64,000 nucleotides of DNA from NCBI RefSeq assembly GCF_030295765.1, contig NZ_AP027292.1, forward strand, positions 2,976,001-3,040,000, given 5' to 3'. The stretch is from Neptuniibacter halophilus. GTDB taxonomy: Bacteria > Pseudomonadota > Gammaproteobacteria > Pseudomonadales > Balneatricaceae. Positions 37,223-46,504 of the stretch are shown here, in pieces (the first letter of the stretch is position 1; each line of letters opens with the position of its first letter). The position numbers and the translations under genes are program-made. The notes beneath the pieces were generated by a model that had not been told where the DNA came from, did not search any database, and saw only the letters and a list, made by a program, of their open reading frames with translations.

Positions 37223-38116
37223 ATGGCTACTGTATCTCTTGTATTGGGCAGTGGTGGAGCCAGGGGCTACGCCCATATTGGTGCCATCGAGGAGATTGAA
37301 CGTCGGGGTTATCAAATCGTTGCGATCTCAGGTAGTTCCATGGGGGCTCTGGTAGGCGGCATGTATGCGGCGGGCAAACTCAGTGATTATCGTGACTGGG
37401 TACTCAGTCTTAACTGGATGAAGGTGGTCCGTTTACTGGATTTTACCCTCTCCCACGGCGCTATTCGTGGCGATCGGGTGTTTGTAAAGCTCGCGGAAAT
37501 TCTCGGCAACCCTGATATCGCAGAGCTGTCTGTCGATTACACGGCGGTGGCGGCCGATATAGCCCATCAGAAAGAGGTCTGGTTTCAGAAGGGCTCCCTG
37601 CTGGAGGCGATTCGTGCCTCGGTGGCGGTTCCTGGGATGTTCACCCCGGTGATCAAGGAGGAGCGGGTGCTGGTTGATGGCGGGGTGCTCAACCCGTTGC
37701 CGATTATTCCCGCGGTTGCCGCGCAGGCCGACCTGATTATTGCGGTGGATCTCAACACCGGCGATTCCAGTCACAGTCATCTCCGGCTTCCGAGCAATAA
37801 ATATCTGAAGCGCAGCGGGATGAGCGATGAGTGGCAGGCACCTAATGCGAACATCGAAAAACGGGATCGCGTCAAAGCGCAGAAGAATCATGTGCTGGGC
37901 GGGCGGATGGATATTCTCCTGAACTCCGTTGAGGTGATGCAGGCGAGTCTGGCGGAATATAAAATCGCCGGTTATCCGCCGGATCTGGTGATTCGTATTC
38001 CCAAAGATCTGTGCAGTTTTTATGAGTTTCATCGGGCGGCAGAGACGATAGAGTATGGTCGCCTTGCAGCCCGAGATAAACTTGAAGCTCTGGAAAAGGG
38101 TGATCCGATTAACTGA
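37223..38116 (+). CDS. Patatin-like phospholipase (RssA type)
   Basis: This 297-residue protein is a patatin-like acyl hydrolase. The glycine-rich oxyanion loop is GSGGARGYAHIG, the nucleophile elbow is GSSMGAL (catalytic Ser about residue 40) and the catalytic Asp lies in VDGGVLNPLP. A phospholipase or lysophospholipase activity is inferred; RssA-type members are cytosolic. Its stop codon TGA directly abuts the reversed stop codon of smrB (TGATCA), so there is no intergenic space. Confidence 0.9.
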   Translation: MATVSLVLGSGGARGYAHIGAIEEIERRGYQIVAISGSSMGALVGGMYAAGKLSDYRDWVLSLNWMKVVRLLDFTLSHGAIRGDRVFVKLAEILGNPDIAELSVDYTAVAADIAHQKEVWFQKGSLLEAIRASVAVPGMFTPVIKEERVLVDGGVLNPLPIIPAVAAQADLIIAVDLNTGDSSHSHLRLPSNKYLKRSGMSDEWQAPNANIEKRDRVKAQKNHVLGGRMDILLNSVEVMQASLAEYKIAGYPPDLVIRIPKDLCSFYEFHRAAETIEYGRLAARDKLEALEKGDPIN

Positions 38117-38674
38117 TCACCGCTCCCGCTTCAGAAGCACATAGAGCGCACCCGCGCCGCCATCCCGGGCCTGAGCAGAGCAGAAGGCCAGCACGCCGTC
38201 GAGGCGCTTGAGCCACTCATTGACGTAAGATTTGATTAATGCCTGCTGGCTGCCGGAGGAGTGGGCTTTGCCGTGAACCACTAACACACAGCGGCAGTCG
38301 TTACGGCGTGCATCAAGAATAAACTTACTCAGCTGGTCTCGTGCCTGATCGACGGTGTAACCATGCAGGTCCAGACCCTGCTCCCAGGGGATATGCCCCT
38401 GTTTCATTCGCTTCAGCAGACGTAGCTGGACGCCGGGGTTGGCAAACAGCAGCTCCTCGCCGGACTCCACCAGATCCACCGCTTCATCGGACAGGCCGTC
38501 AATCACCTTGTGTTCTTCCTGCATCGCAGCCTGACGACGATAATCCGCATTCAGTTGTTTCTGCCGGCTGCTGGTTTTACTCAGGTCGGCCCGGTCATGA
38601 TGATGCCGGCTGACACCCTGCATCGCCTGCAGGAATGAATCCTCGTCATTTGCGGTGTCGTGCGGGTCTTTCAT
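38117..38674 (-). CDS. smrB: Smr-domain endonuclease SmrB (ribosome rescue factor)
   Basis: SmrB cleaves mRNA at collided ribosomes. The C-terminal Smr domain shows LDLHGYTVDQARDQLSKFI and CVLVVHGKAHSS, with the DxH and GKG-like (here HGKAH) motifs, and ends with ALYVLLKRER. The N-terminal part is the usual helical extension. The position next to prmB and aroC matches E. coli, where smrB (yfcN) is divergent from prmB; this makes the assignment strong. Confidence 0.92.
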   Translation of the reverse strand: MKDPHDTANDEDSFLQAMQGVSRHHHDRADLSKTSSRQKQLNADYRRQAAMQEEHKVIDGLSDEAVDLVESGEELLFANPGVQLRLLKRMKQGHIPWEQGLDLHGYTVDQARDQLSKFILDARRNDCRCVLVVHGKAHSSGSQQALIKSYVNEWLKRLDGVLAFCSAQARDGGAGALYVLLKRER

Positions 38675-38739
38675 GGTGTTCCTGCTAGAGTTTTATTAAG
38701 ATGGCGCGACTAATTTATCAAACAATCGGTGTCGACTGA

Positions 38740-39666
38740 ATGAGTGAACAAGCCGGGATGCCCGCAACGATTGAAAATCAGCTGCACAGTCTGCGTGATT
38801 ATATCCGATATGCCATGAGTCAGTTTAGTGAACATCAGGTCTATTTCGGTCACGGTACCGATAATGCCTGGGACGAAGCGACTCAACTGGTTCTGGCGGC
38901 GGTCTACCTGCCCTGGAATGCGAACCCTCAGGTGCTTGACGGGCGTCTGACGTTGCAGGAAAAGCGCCGGGTGCTGGAGTTTATTCGCAAACGCGCCGAG
39001 GAGCGCATCCCGTTGCCTTATATTACCCGCGAATCCTGGTTCTGTGACTTGCCTTTCTACGTTGACGAGCGGGTGCTTATTCCGCGTTCGCCTATTGCTG
39101 AGCTGATCGAAAACCAGTTTTCTCCCTGGTTGCGCCCGGGGCCGGTGGATCGGGTGCTGGATCTCTGTACCGGCAGCGGTTGTATCGGTCTGGCCTGTGC
39201 TTATGCGTTCCCTGAAGCGGAAGTTGATCTGGCTGATATCTCCGGCGATGCAATCGATGTTGCCAGGCATAATGTCGAAAAGCATGAGATGACCGAGCGG
39301 GTTCACGCCATTGAAAGTGATCTTTTCTCCGGTTTGCAGGGGCGGCGTTATGATCTGATTGTCAGTAATCCACCGTATGTAGACGCGGCGGATCTGGCAA
39401 GTATGCCGAATGAATACGGACATGAGCCTGAACTGGCGCTGGGCTCCGGCCCGGATGGGCTGGATATAACCCGACGGATTCTGCGCGAAGCCAATGACTA
39501 TCTCACTGATGACGGATTGCTGGTGGTAGAAGTGGGTAACAGCGAAGTGCATCTTATGAGTCAGTACCCGCAACTGCCTGTGGTCTGGTTGGAGTTTGAG
39601 CGCGGTGGCAACGGTGTATTCGCCATCACTGCAGCCGATCTTATGCAATACAGGGATCAGATTTAA
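38740..39666 (+). CDS. prmB: 50S ribosomal protein L3 glutamine methyltransferase
   Basis: PrmB methylates Gln150 of ribosomal protein L3. The 308-residue protein has the SAM motif VLDLCTGSGCIGLACA and the diagnostic NPPY motif IVSNPPYVDAADL, plus the PrmB-type N-terminus. aroC follows 53 nt downstream, as in E. coli. Confidence 0.96.
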   Translation: MSEQAGMPATIENQLHSLRDYIRYAMSQFSEHQVYFGHGTDNAWDEATQLVLAAVYLPWNANPQVLDGRLTLQEKRRVLEFIRKRAEERIPLPYITRESWFCDLPFYVDERVLIPRSPIAELIENQFSPWLRPGPVDRVLDLCTGSGCIGLACAYAFPEAEVDLADISGDAIDVARHNVEKHEMTERVHAIESDLFSGLQGRRYDLIVSNPPYVDAADLASMPNEYGHEPELALGSGPDGLDITRRILREANDYLTDDGLLVVEVGNSEVHLMSQYPQLPVVWLEFERGGNGVFAITAADLMQYRDQI

Positions 39667-39668
39667 TC

Positions 39669-39677
39669 TGCTATAAT
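39669..39677 (+). promoter_or_regulatory. Extended -10 promoter of aroC
   Basis: TGCTATAAT is a perfect extended -10 (TGnTATAAT) right behind the prmB stop; no clear -35 is needed or seen. It would give aroC its own transcript. Confidence 0.55.
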
Positions 39678-39719
39678 CCCGCCCCTTGTTTTTAGTGAGT
39701 TTTTGGATGGAACACGGCG

Positions 39720-40811
39720 ATGTCAGGAAATAGTTACGGTAAGCTGTTCACAGTTACTACCTTTGGTGAGAGCCACGGTAAAGCCCTGGGCTGTATCGTC
39801 GATGGCTGCCCTCCGGGCATTGAGCTGAGCGAAGCGGATCTGCAACTGGATCTGGACCGCCGCAAGCCGGGCACCTCTCGCCATACCACCCAGCGTCGTG
39901 AAGCGGATGAGGTGGAGATTCTGTCCGGTGTATTTGAAGGACGCACCACAGGCACGCCGATCGGTCTGCTGATCAAAAATACCGATCAGCGTTCCAAAGA
40001 CTACTCGAATATCGCAGAGACGTTCCGTCCGGCCCATGCCGACTATGTTTACAGCCATAAATACGGATTCCGTGACTACCGTGGCGGCGGCCGCTCTTCG
40101 GCCCGTGAAACCGCTATGCGCGTGGCGGCCGGTGCGATCGCTAAGAAATATCTGTCCAGCAAAGGCATCGGGGTACGTGGTTACCTGTCACAACTGGGGC
40201 CGCTGAAGATCGATATGGCCCGCTTTGACTGGTCTCAGGTTGAGCAGAATCCGTTCTTCTGCCCGGACGCTGCGATCGTTCCTGAAATGGAAGAATATAT
40301 GGATGCTCTGCGTAAAGAGGGTAATTCCATCGGTGCCCGTATCAGCGTCGAAGCCACCGGTGTTCCGGTTGGTCTCGGTGAGCCGATCTTCGACCGTCTG
40401 GATGCTGACCTGGCGCATGCGCTGATGAGTATCAACGCGGTTAAAGGGGTTGAGATCGGTGATGGTTTTGCCTGCATCGAGCAGAAAGGCACGGAACATC
40501 GTGATGAGATGACGCCGCAAGGTTTCCTCTCTAACCATGCTGGCGGCATTCTCGGCGGTCTCTCCACTGGTCAGTCAATTACCGCCCATATTGCGCTGAA
40601 GCCGACCTCGAGCCTGCGTCTTCCGGGCCGTAGCATCAACGCCCGTGGTGAAGAGATTGAGGTGGTGACTAAAGGGCGTCATGACCCGTGTGTCGGTATC
40701 CGGGCAACGCCTATTGCCGAAGCGATGATGGCCATTGTATTGATGGACCACCTGTTACGTGATCGGGCGCAGAATGCTGATGTGAACAGCGAGATTCCGG
40801 TGATTACCTGA
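39720..40811 (+). CDS. aroC: Chorismate synthase
   Basis: AroC converts EPSP to chorismate, the last shared step of aromatic amino-acid synthesis, using reduced FMN. Family signatures [18 protein letters not shown], the central [20 protein letters not shown], and [17 protein letters not shown] are all present, and the length of 363 residues is standard. It is followed by a strong terminator. Confidence 0.98.
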   Translation: MSGNSYGKLFTVTTFGESHGKALGCIVDGCPPGIELSEADLQLDLDRRKPGTSRHTTQRREADEVEILSGVFEGRTTGTPIGLLIKNTDQRSKDYSNIAETFRPAHADYVYSHKYGFRDYRGGGRSSARETAMRVAAGAIAKKYLSSKGIGVRGYLSQLGPLKIDMARFDWSQVEQNPFFCPDAAIVPEMEEYMDALRKEGNSIGARISVEATGVPVGLGEPIFDRLDADLAHALMSINAVKGVEIGDGFACIEQKGTEHRDEMTPQGFLSNHAGGILGGLSTGQSITAHIALKPTSSLRLPGRSINARGEEIEVVTKGRHDPCVGIRATPIAEAMMAIVLMDHLLRDRAQNADVNSEIPVIT

Positions 40812-40837
40812 CCTGATCTCAGATCTGTCGCTTCGGG

Positions 40838-40869
40838 AAGGGTAAATTAGTGATAATTTACCCTTTTTT
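40838..40869 (+). terminator. Terminator of aroC
   Basis: AAGGGTAAATTA-GTGA-TAATTTACCCTT, followed by TTTT, is a perfect 12-bp stem with a 4-base loop. Confidence 0.9.
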
Positions 40870-40896
40870 ATTTTCCCAATTTTCGTTGTACGAGCC

Positions 40897-42162
40897 ATGT
40901 CTATGTCGTTTGATCTGCTGGATCATATCTCTCTGGATAAACAGCCCAATTTCCCGCCACGCACGTTGCCGGTCGGGTTTATGCTGCGTCTGGCTAAAGC
41001 GCTGCATACCAACGGCATGACAGCTTATGAGCTGGAAGCGACGATGAAGCAGGTCGGGCAGACGCTGGGCTTTGGGGTGCAGTGTCTGGCTCAGCCGACC
41101 AATCTGATTATGAGCTTCTCCCATCCGGAAGAACCGGAGCCTAAAACCTATGTTTTCCGGGTTGAACAGGGCGAGGTTAATCTTGAGCGCCAGATTCAGG
41201 TGAATAATGTGGTGCGCGGGGTGATGTCGGGTAGTCTGAGTGTGGCGGATGGTGCCGGTGAGCTGAAGGCGATCAACAATGCGCCGGTAAGGTTTGGTGT
41301 TAAAGGGCAGATGGCGGGGTTTGGCCTGCTTTCGGCGGGTATTGCGCACCTGCTGGGCGGCGCGGTACCGGAGATTGGCGTCGCACTGATCATTGGTATG
41401 CTGACCGGGCTGATCGCGGTTAAGTTCTTAAAGACCGACTCTTTGCGTTATCTGTTCCCGACGCTCTCGGCAATGATTTCGGCATTGCTGGCCAACTTTG
41501 TTGCCAGTCTGGGATGGCTCAGTTCCCCCTATATTGCGACCGTGGCCGGGGTGATTGTGCTGGTGCCGGGTTTGCCACTGACCACGGCGGTGGCTGAGCT
41601 GGCGCGGCAGAATATGGTCTCGGGCACCGCCCGATTAGTCTATTCCGGGACGATCTTTCTGCAGATCGGTTTTGGGGTAGCGATAGGTAATGCCGTCGGG
41701 ATGGGGCTGTTTCCGGCTCAGGATGTAACCCTGCACTGGTACCTGCCGGACTGGACCCTGTGGCCGGCCATTATGATTGCCGGGGTCGGGCTTTGTTTTC
41801 TGTTCCAGAGCCGTCCGCGGGATCTGCACTGGGTGATATTAGGTGGTCTGATCGCCTTTGCCACGACCTGGTATGGCGCGCAGATGTTTGGTCAGGTGAT
41901 GGGGGCCTTTATCGGTGCTTTTACGACCGGAGTGGTGGCCAATCTGTTTGAACGCCTCTCAGGAATCACCCGTGGGGTGATGCTGATGCCGGGGATTATT
42001 CTGCTGGTACCGGGAAGTGTTGGCTTTCAGAGCCTTTCTCTGCTGGTGGAAAAAAATGTACTGGAGGGGATCGATACTGCCTTTAGCATGAGCTTTGTAG
42101 CCATTGCGCTGGTAACCGGGCTGTTGTTCTCATCTCTGGTATTGCCCCCTAAAGAGGTCTGA
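40897..42162 (+). CDS. ThrE-type threonine/serine exporter-like protein
   Basis: This 421-residue membrane protein combines the two ThrE/YjjP-YjjB modules in one chain: an N-terminal domain (RLAKALHTNGMTAYELEATMK) that carries a short cytoplasmic beta region, followed by about ten membrane helices. LVPGLPLTTAVAELARQNMVSGTAR and its repeat LMPGIILLVPGSVGFQS are the paired loop signatures of the two halves. It exports small amino acids or succinate-like anions in relatives; substrate here is unproven. Start may be ATG 40897 or the second Met. Confidence 0.87.
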   Translation: MSMSFDLLDHISLDKQPNFPPRTLPVGFMLRLAKALHTNGMTAYELEATMKQVGQTLGFGVQCLAQPTNLIMSFSHPEEPEPKTYVFRVEQGEVNLERQIQVNNVVRGVMSGSLSVADGAGELKAINNAPVRFGVKGQMAGFGLLSAGIAHLLGGAVPEIGVALIIGMLTGLIAVKFLKTDSLRYLFPTLSAMISALLANFVASLGWLSSPYIATVAGVIVLVPGLPLTTAVAELARQNMVSGTARLVYSGTIFLQIGFGVAIGNAVGMGLFPAQDVTLHWYLPDWTLWPAIMIAGVGLCFLFQSRPRDLHWVILGGLIAFATTWYGAQMFGQVMGAFIGAFTTGVVANLFERLSGITRGVMLMPGIILLVPGSVGFQSLSLLVEKNVLEGIDTAFSMSFVAIALVTGLLFSSLVLPPKEV

Positions 42163-42195
42163 TGATTCGCTTAAAAGCCTGCTAAACTGGCGTTT

Positions 42196-42924
42196 ATGAT
42201 GAGCTTACCTGCACCGCTTAACCGACTGATGATCTGTCTGACGCTGATGGCTGTCGGGCCGGTTTTGTCTGTTCAGGCCGGGGAGATCCGCAAGATTGTG
42301 CATCCGGACGGGCGTGTCGAGTTCACCAATCTGAGCGATCGTGAGCGCGGCGTACACTTCACCAATCAACAACGCGGTTCCACGACACAGGTTTACAAAT
42401 ACCGTAATCAGAGCGGGGTGATCTCATTCTCCGACCAGCGCCCGATTGATACCGGTTTTGAGGTGTTACGCTTTGACTGTTACGCCTGTCGTCTGGATTC
42501 TAAAGTGGACTGGCACAACACGCCATTGAACCTGTCTGCCTATCGCGAACAGGTACGCTCCATGGCGAAGAAATACGCGGTGGATGAAGCGCTGGTCAGA
42601 GCCGTGATCCATGCGGAATCCGCATTTCGCGCCGATGTGGTATCCAGAGCCGGGGCGCAGGGGCTGATGCAACTGATGCCTGCAACCGCCCGGGATCTGG
42701 GGGTCAGCAACAGCTTCAATGTAGAACAGAATATTGAGGGCGGCACGAAGTATCTGGCGGAACTGCTGAAAAACTTTTCTGGCGATGTGCGTCTGGCGAC
42801 GGCGGCCTACAACGCCGGGCCGGGTGCGGTCAGTCGTTACAAGGGGGTTCCGCCCTATGAGGAAACCCGGGCTTACGTGCGCCGGGTTTCGATTCTGCAG
42901 GAGCGTTATGCTGCTGCGCTCTGA
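42196..42924 (+). CDS. Lytic murein transglycosylase with DUF4124-like N-terminus
   Basis: This 242-residue exported enzyme has a signal peptide, two short DUF4124-like strands (KIVHPDGRVEFTNL and VYKYRNQSGVISFSDQRP), and an Slt-type catalytic domain with catalytic Glu141 (VIHAESAFRADVVSRAGAQG), GLMQLMPATARDLG and AAYNAGPGAVSRY. It cleaves peptidoglycan in the periplasm. Its 3' end overlaps the convergent LysR gene by 19 bp. Confidence 0.92.
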   Translation: MMSLPAPLNRLMICLTLMAVGPVLSVQAGEIRKIVHPDGRVEFTNLSDRERGVHFTNQQRGSTTQVYKYRNQSGVISFSDQRPIDTGFEVLRFDCYACRLDSKVDWHNTPLNLSAYREQVRSMAKKYAVDEALVRAVIHAESAFRADVVSRAGAQGLMQLMPATARDLGVSNSFNVEQNIEGGTKYLAELLKNFSGDVRLATAAYNAGPGAVSRYKGVPPYEETRAYVRRVSILQERYAAAL

Positions 42925-43769
42925 TCTGCTCCACTGAAATAGGCTTTACTCAGGCCGGCGGCCAATGCGCTGTCAAACAGCGGGTGGGGCCGTGGCGCTA
43001 CGGCCAGTACGATATCTACCGCCGGCAGAGGTGGTAAAACCCCTGAAGGTACCGGACAGAGCCCGGCACTGAGGCTGGAGTTGGCCATCGCACAGAGTCC
43101 CAGTCCTTTTCGCAGCAGGCTTTTCAATACGGTGGCACTGGATGAGCGGCAGACCAGCCGGTAGTGAATACCCTGTTTTTCAAGTCCGTCCACGGCGCTG
43201 CTGTGAAATTTACAGTCGGCTTCGTAGAGTACCAGCGGCAGCACTGCCTGTTGCAGCAGATCCGGGTAGCCGCCATGGGCCCAGATACCACTGTCATGTT
43301 TAAGCAGATACCCCTCCTCCGCTTCCGGTGCGCGGGTCAGAATGGCTGCATCGATCTCTCCCGCATCCAGCAGCAGGCGTAACTGGCTGCTGGTGTCGCA
43401 GCGCACCCTGAAGTTAAGCCTTGGGCGTTGCTGTCTGATCAGTTCTATCAGGTCGGGCAGAATGGATTCGGCGTAATCGTCCGGGCACCCCAGCGTCAGG
43501 GGAGGGTGATCGCCACTGCCTGAAAACTGTCCCAGCGCCTCATCATGCAGTGCCAGAATCCGGCGTGCATAGCTGACCAGTTGCTGGCCCTGATCGGTCA
43601 GCGCGAGATTTCGTCCTTCGCGCACAAACAGCGTCTGGGAGGTTTCCTCCTCCAGCTTTTTCATCTGCATGCTGATGGCGCTCTGGGTTCTGCAGATCTG
43701 TTTCGCTGCCCGGGTAAAGCTGCCGGTATCGACAAAAGCGATAAAGCTTCTCAGTGCGTCTATATCCAT
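42906..43769 (-). CDS. LysR-family transcriptional regulator
   Basis: This is an LTTR with an N-terminal winged HTH (ALRSFIAFVDTGSFTRAAKQ...ICRTQSAISMQMKKLEEE) and a C-terminal substrate-binding domain. I start at ATG 43769 (MDIDALRSF), 14 codons into the open frame, because upstream residues are not LTTR-like. It is divergent from a GST gene, the usual target arrangement for an LTTR, so it may control that gene. The effector is unknown. Confidence 0.9.
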   Translation of the reverse strand: MDIDALRSFIAFVDTGSFTRAAKQICRTQSAISMQMKKLEEETSQTLFVREGRNLALTDQGQQLVSYARRILALHDEALGQFSGSGDHPPLTLGCPDDYAESILPDLIELIRQQRPRLNFRVRCDTSSQLRLLLDAGEIDAAILTRAPEAEEGYLLKHDSGIWAHGGYPDLLQQAVLPLVLYEADCKFHSSAVDGLEKQGIHYRLVCRSSSATVLKSLLRKGLGLCAMANSSLSAGLCPVPSGVLPPLPAVDIVLAVAPRPHPLFDSALAAGLSKAYFSGADQSAAA

Positions 43770-43890
43770 GGTGAGTTCCAACCCATTACCAGCGTAAATA
43801 GAAACCATCAAAATTATGCGTTAGTCAGGCGAAGTGCAAGTTGCCAGAATGAAGAAACTTCTTTTCAGGTGCCTTAAATGGAGGACGGCA

Positions 43891-44541
43891 ATGGAACTGA
43901 TTATCGGCAATAAAAATTACTCATCCTGGTCACTGCGTGCCTGGTTGTGTCTGGCAGCGTTCGAGGTGCCTTTCAGGGAGACAAAACTGAATCTGTTTAC
44001 GCCTGAGTTTTATACCCGGCTTGAGGCGCACACCCCGGCGGCGAAAGTACCGGTACTGATCGACAATGGAGTAACTGTGTGGGACTCACTGGCGATCTGT
44101 GAGTATCTGAATGAAACCTGTCTTCAGGGGCGGGGCTGGCCTGAAGACCCCTCTGAGCGTGCCAGAGCCCGCTCTGTGGCTGCGGAGATGCATTCAGGTT
44201 ATGCGGCGCTGCGTAATGAGATGCCGATGAACTGCCGCGCAAAACGCCGGGTTGACCTCAGCGAAGCTGCACTACGGGATGTGGCTGCCATCGATCAGCT
44301 CTGGTGCGATCTGCTGCAGCGGGATAGCGGGGCACCCTGGTTATTCGGTGAATTCAGCATTGCAGATATATTCTTTGCGCCTGTGGCACTGCGGTTTGAA
44401 ACCTATGCTCCGGAACTGTCAGCCCCCGCCGCAGCCTATATGCAGCGGCTGCTGGCCCTGCCGGCGATGCAGCAGTGGGTTGAGGATGCATTGCAGGAAG
44501 AGGAGTGGGTTGAAGAGGATGAAGCGGGTCAGCCGCTGTAA
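43891..44541 (+). CDS. Glutathione S-transferase
   Basis: This 216-residue GST has an N-terminal thioredoxin-like domain (LIIGNKNYSSWSLRAWLCLAAF; a NxSSxS-type catalytic start) and a helical C-terminal domain with FSIADIFFAPVALRF (the conserved N-capping box). ATG 43891 is preceded by GGAGGA, whereas the frame stays open 19 codons upstream. It is divergent from the LysR gene, and ends at a bidirectional terminator. Confidence 0.92.
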   Translation: MELIIGNKNYSSWSLRAWLCLAAFEVPFRETKLNLFTPEFYTRLEAHTPAAKVPVLIDNGVTVWDSLAICEYLNETCLQGRGWPEDPSERARARSVAAEMHSGYAALRNEMPMNCRAKRRVDLSEAALRDVAAIDQLWCDLLQRDSGAPWLFGEFSIADIFFAPVALRFETYAPELSAPAAAYMQRLLALPAMQQWVEDALQEEEWVEEDEAGQPL

Positions 44542-44543
44542 AT

Positions 44544-44581
44544 AAAAAACCGCTACCTGTGATGCAGGCAGCGGTTTTGTT
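44544..44581. terminator. Bidirectional terminator GST / aap operon
   Basis: AAAACCGCT (44546-44554) and AGCGGTTTT (44570-44578) with an inner CCTG/CAGG stem, A-rich on the left and T-rich on the right, separates the convergent GST gene and aapP. Confidence 0.8.
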
Positions 44582-44605
44582 TCGCTGGAAGGTCGAACCA
44601 GTAGA

Positions 44606-45376
44606 TCAGTGATCCAGAATCTGGCTCAGGAACAACTGCAGACGGTCGGTCTGCGGATTATTGAAGATCTCATCCGGCGTGTTCTGTTCGACAATCTCAC
44701 CGGCATCCATAAAGATAACCCGGTCTGCGACCTTCTTCGCAAAACCCATCTCGTGGGTTACACAAAGCATGGTCATCCCTTCTTCCGCCAGCTCGATCAT
44801 GACATCGAGTACTTCTTTGATCATCTCCGGGTCGAGTGCTGAGGTCGGCTCGTCGAACAGCATGATTTCGGGGTTCATACACAGCGAGCGGGCGATCGCC
44901 ACACGCTGCTGCTGACCACCGGAGAGCTGCCCCGGGAACTTATTCGCCTGATCCGGAATTTTAACCCGCTCCAGATATTTCATTGCGGTGGCTTCCGCTT
45001 CCTTCTTCGGCTTTTTCTGTACCCAGATCGGGCCGAGGGTCAGGTTTTCCAGAATGGTCAGGTGCGGAAACAGGTTGAAGTGCTGGAATACCATACCCAC
45101 CTCGCGGCGGATCGCTTCGATATTCTTCACATCTTCAATCATCTCCACGCCGTTCACCGTCAGTGAGCCGCGCTGGAACTCTTCGAGACGGTTGATGCAG
45201 CGGGTCATGGTTGATTTACCTGAACCGGATGGGCCGCAGATAACGATCCGCTCACCTTTTTTAACCTGCAGGTTGATATCTTTCAGTACGTGGAACTCGC
45301 CATACCATTTGTTGAGATCCTTGATGACGATAATGTCTTCATTATTTTCGATGCGATTTTCTTGTTCTGTACTCAC
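44606..45376 (-). CDS. aapP: General L-amino-acid ABC transporter, ATP-binding protein
   Basis: This 256-residue ATPase powers amino-acid uptake at the inner membrane. Walker A is GPSGSGKST, the signature is [15 protein letters not shown] and Walker B is [16 protein letters not shown]. Start is GTG 45376 behind GAGG. It is the last gene of the aapJQMP operon and lies 12 nt after aapM. Confidence 0.94.
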   Translation of the reverse strand: MSTEQENRIENNEDIIVIKDLNKWYGEFHVLKDINLQVKKGERIVICGPSGSGKSTMTRCINRLEEFQRGSLTVNGVEMIEDVKNIEAIRREVGMVFQHFNLFPHLTILENLTLGPIWVQKKPKKEAEATAMKYLERVKIPDQANKFPGQLSGGQQQRVAIARSLCMNPEIMLFDEPTSALDPEMIKEVLDVMIELAEEGMTMLCVTHEMGFAKKVADRVIFMDAGEIVEQNTPDEIFNNPQTDRLQLFLSQILDH

Positions 45377-45388
45377 AAGGATTTCCTC

Positions 45389-46489
45389 TTAATTCCTATG
45401 GCTGGTATCAAGCTTGCGTTCGATGGAGGCGCTGATACGTGACATGCTGTAACAACAGATCCAGAAGATGATGGCGACAAAGAGGTAGCCCTCGGTCGAA
45501 TGTCCACCCAGCCAGTTAGAGTTGGTCAGGGCGGTCTGGGTTGTACTCAGTACCTCGAAGATACCGATGATCAGCAAGAACGTCGTGTTCTTAAACAGCA
45601 TGACAAAGGTTGCCAGAATATTTGGCATAGAGATCTTAATAACCTGCGGCAGGATAATCAGCAGGGTTTTCTGCCAGTAGCTCAGGCCGAGGGAGTCGGC
45701 TGCTTCATACTGGCCTTTAGGCACTGCCTGGAATCCGCCACGGAACACTTCGGCCATGTAGCCCGCCATGAACAGGGTCAGCACGATCCAGACACGAAGC
45801 AGCTTATCGACGTTAGTCCCTTCCGGGAAGAACAGTGGCAGCATAACCGAACCCATAAAGAACAGGGCCAGTACCGGAACGCCACGGAAAAACTCGATCA
45901 GGATTACGCTGACACTGCGGATAAATGGCATATCCGAACGACGCCCCAGCGCCCAGAGGAAGCTCAGCGGGAAGGCGATGATGATACTGGCAGCCGCCAG
46001 CAGCACGTTCAGGGAGAACCCGCCCCAGTAGTCAGTAGAGACATATTCCAGACCGATCCAGCTTCCATCCAGAATCAGGATGGAAACGAAAGGCAGCAGC
46101 AGGAAAGCCGGAATAGAGATCTTGCCGCGCAGCTCTTTCGACAGAAGCTGTGATGATGCGATGACCGCGATCAGTGCAATCAGGCAGAGGTTGATGCGCC
46201 AGAGCTCTTCAGCGGGATAGCTGCCGTAGAAGAACTGTTTTGACCAGGCAATAACAAACACCCAGCAGGCGCCATCTTTGGTGCAGGCATCCTGAGTGGT
46301 GCCCGACCAGTTAGCGGAAAACAGCAGCCAGTCAAACAGAGGCGGCAGAACAGTCACCAGCAGCGCCAGAATAATCAGTGTGGCGGCACTGTTGATGATT
46401 GAAGAGAAGAAGTTCTCTTTGATCCAGTGAATCGGGCCGACGGTGTCCTGAGGTGCGGGTTGTGATGGTAAAGGTTTAAACTCACGCAT
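45389..46489 (-). CDS. aapM: General L-amino-acid ABC transporter, permease AapM
   Basis: This 366-residue permease has an N-terminal extension (GPIHWIKENFFSSIINSAATL) typical of AapM/BztC, extra helices, and the HisM-type core with EAA loop EAADSLGLSYWQKTLLIILPQ. It pairs with AapQ to form the heterodimeric channel for broad L-amino-acid uptake. Confidence 0.93.
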   Translation of the reverse strand: MREFKPLPSQPAPQDTVGPIHWIKENFFSSIINSAATLIILALLVTVLPPLFDWLLFSANWSGTTQDACTKDGACWVFVIAWSKQFFYGSYPAEELWRINLCLIALIAVIASSQLLSKELRGKISIPAFLLLPFVSILILDGSWIGLEYVSTDYWGGFSLNVLLAAASIIIAFPLSFLWALGRRSDMPFIRSVSVILIEFFRGVPVLALFFMGSVMLPLFFPEGTNVDKLLRVWIVLTLFMAGYMAEVFRGGFQAVPKGQYEAADSLGLSYWQKTLLIILPQVIKISMPNILATFVMLFKNTTFLLIIGIFEVLSTTQTALTNSNWLGGHSTEGYLFVAIIFWICCYSMSRISASIERKLDTSHRN

Positions 46490-46504
46490 AATGATTCAGC
46501 CCCC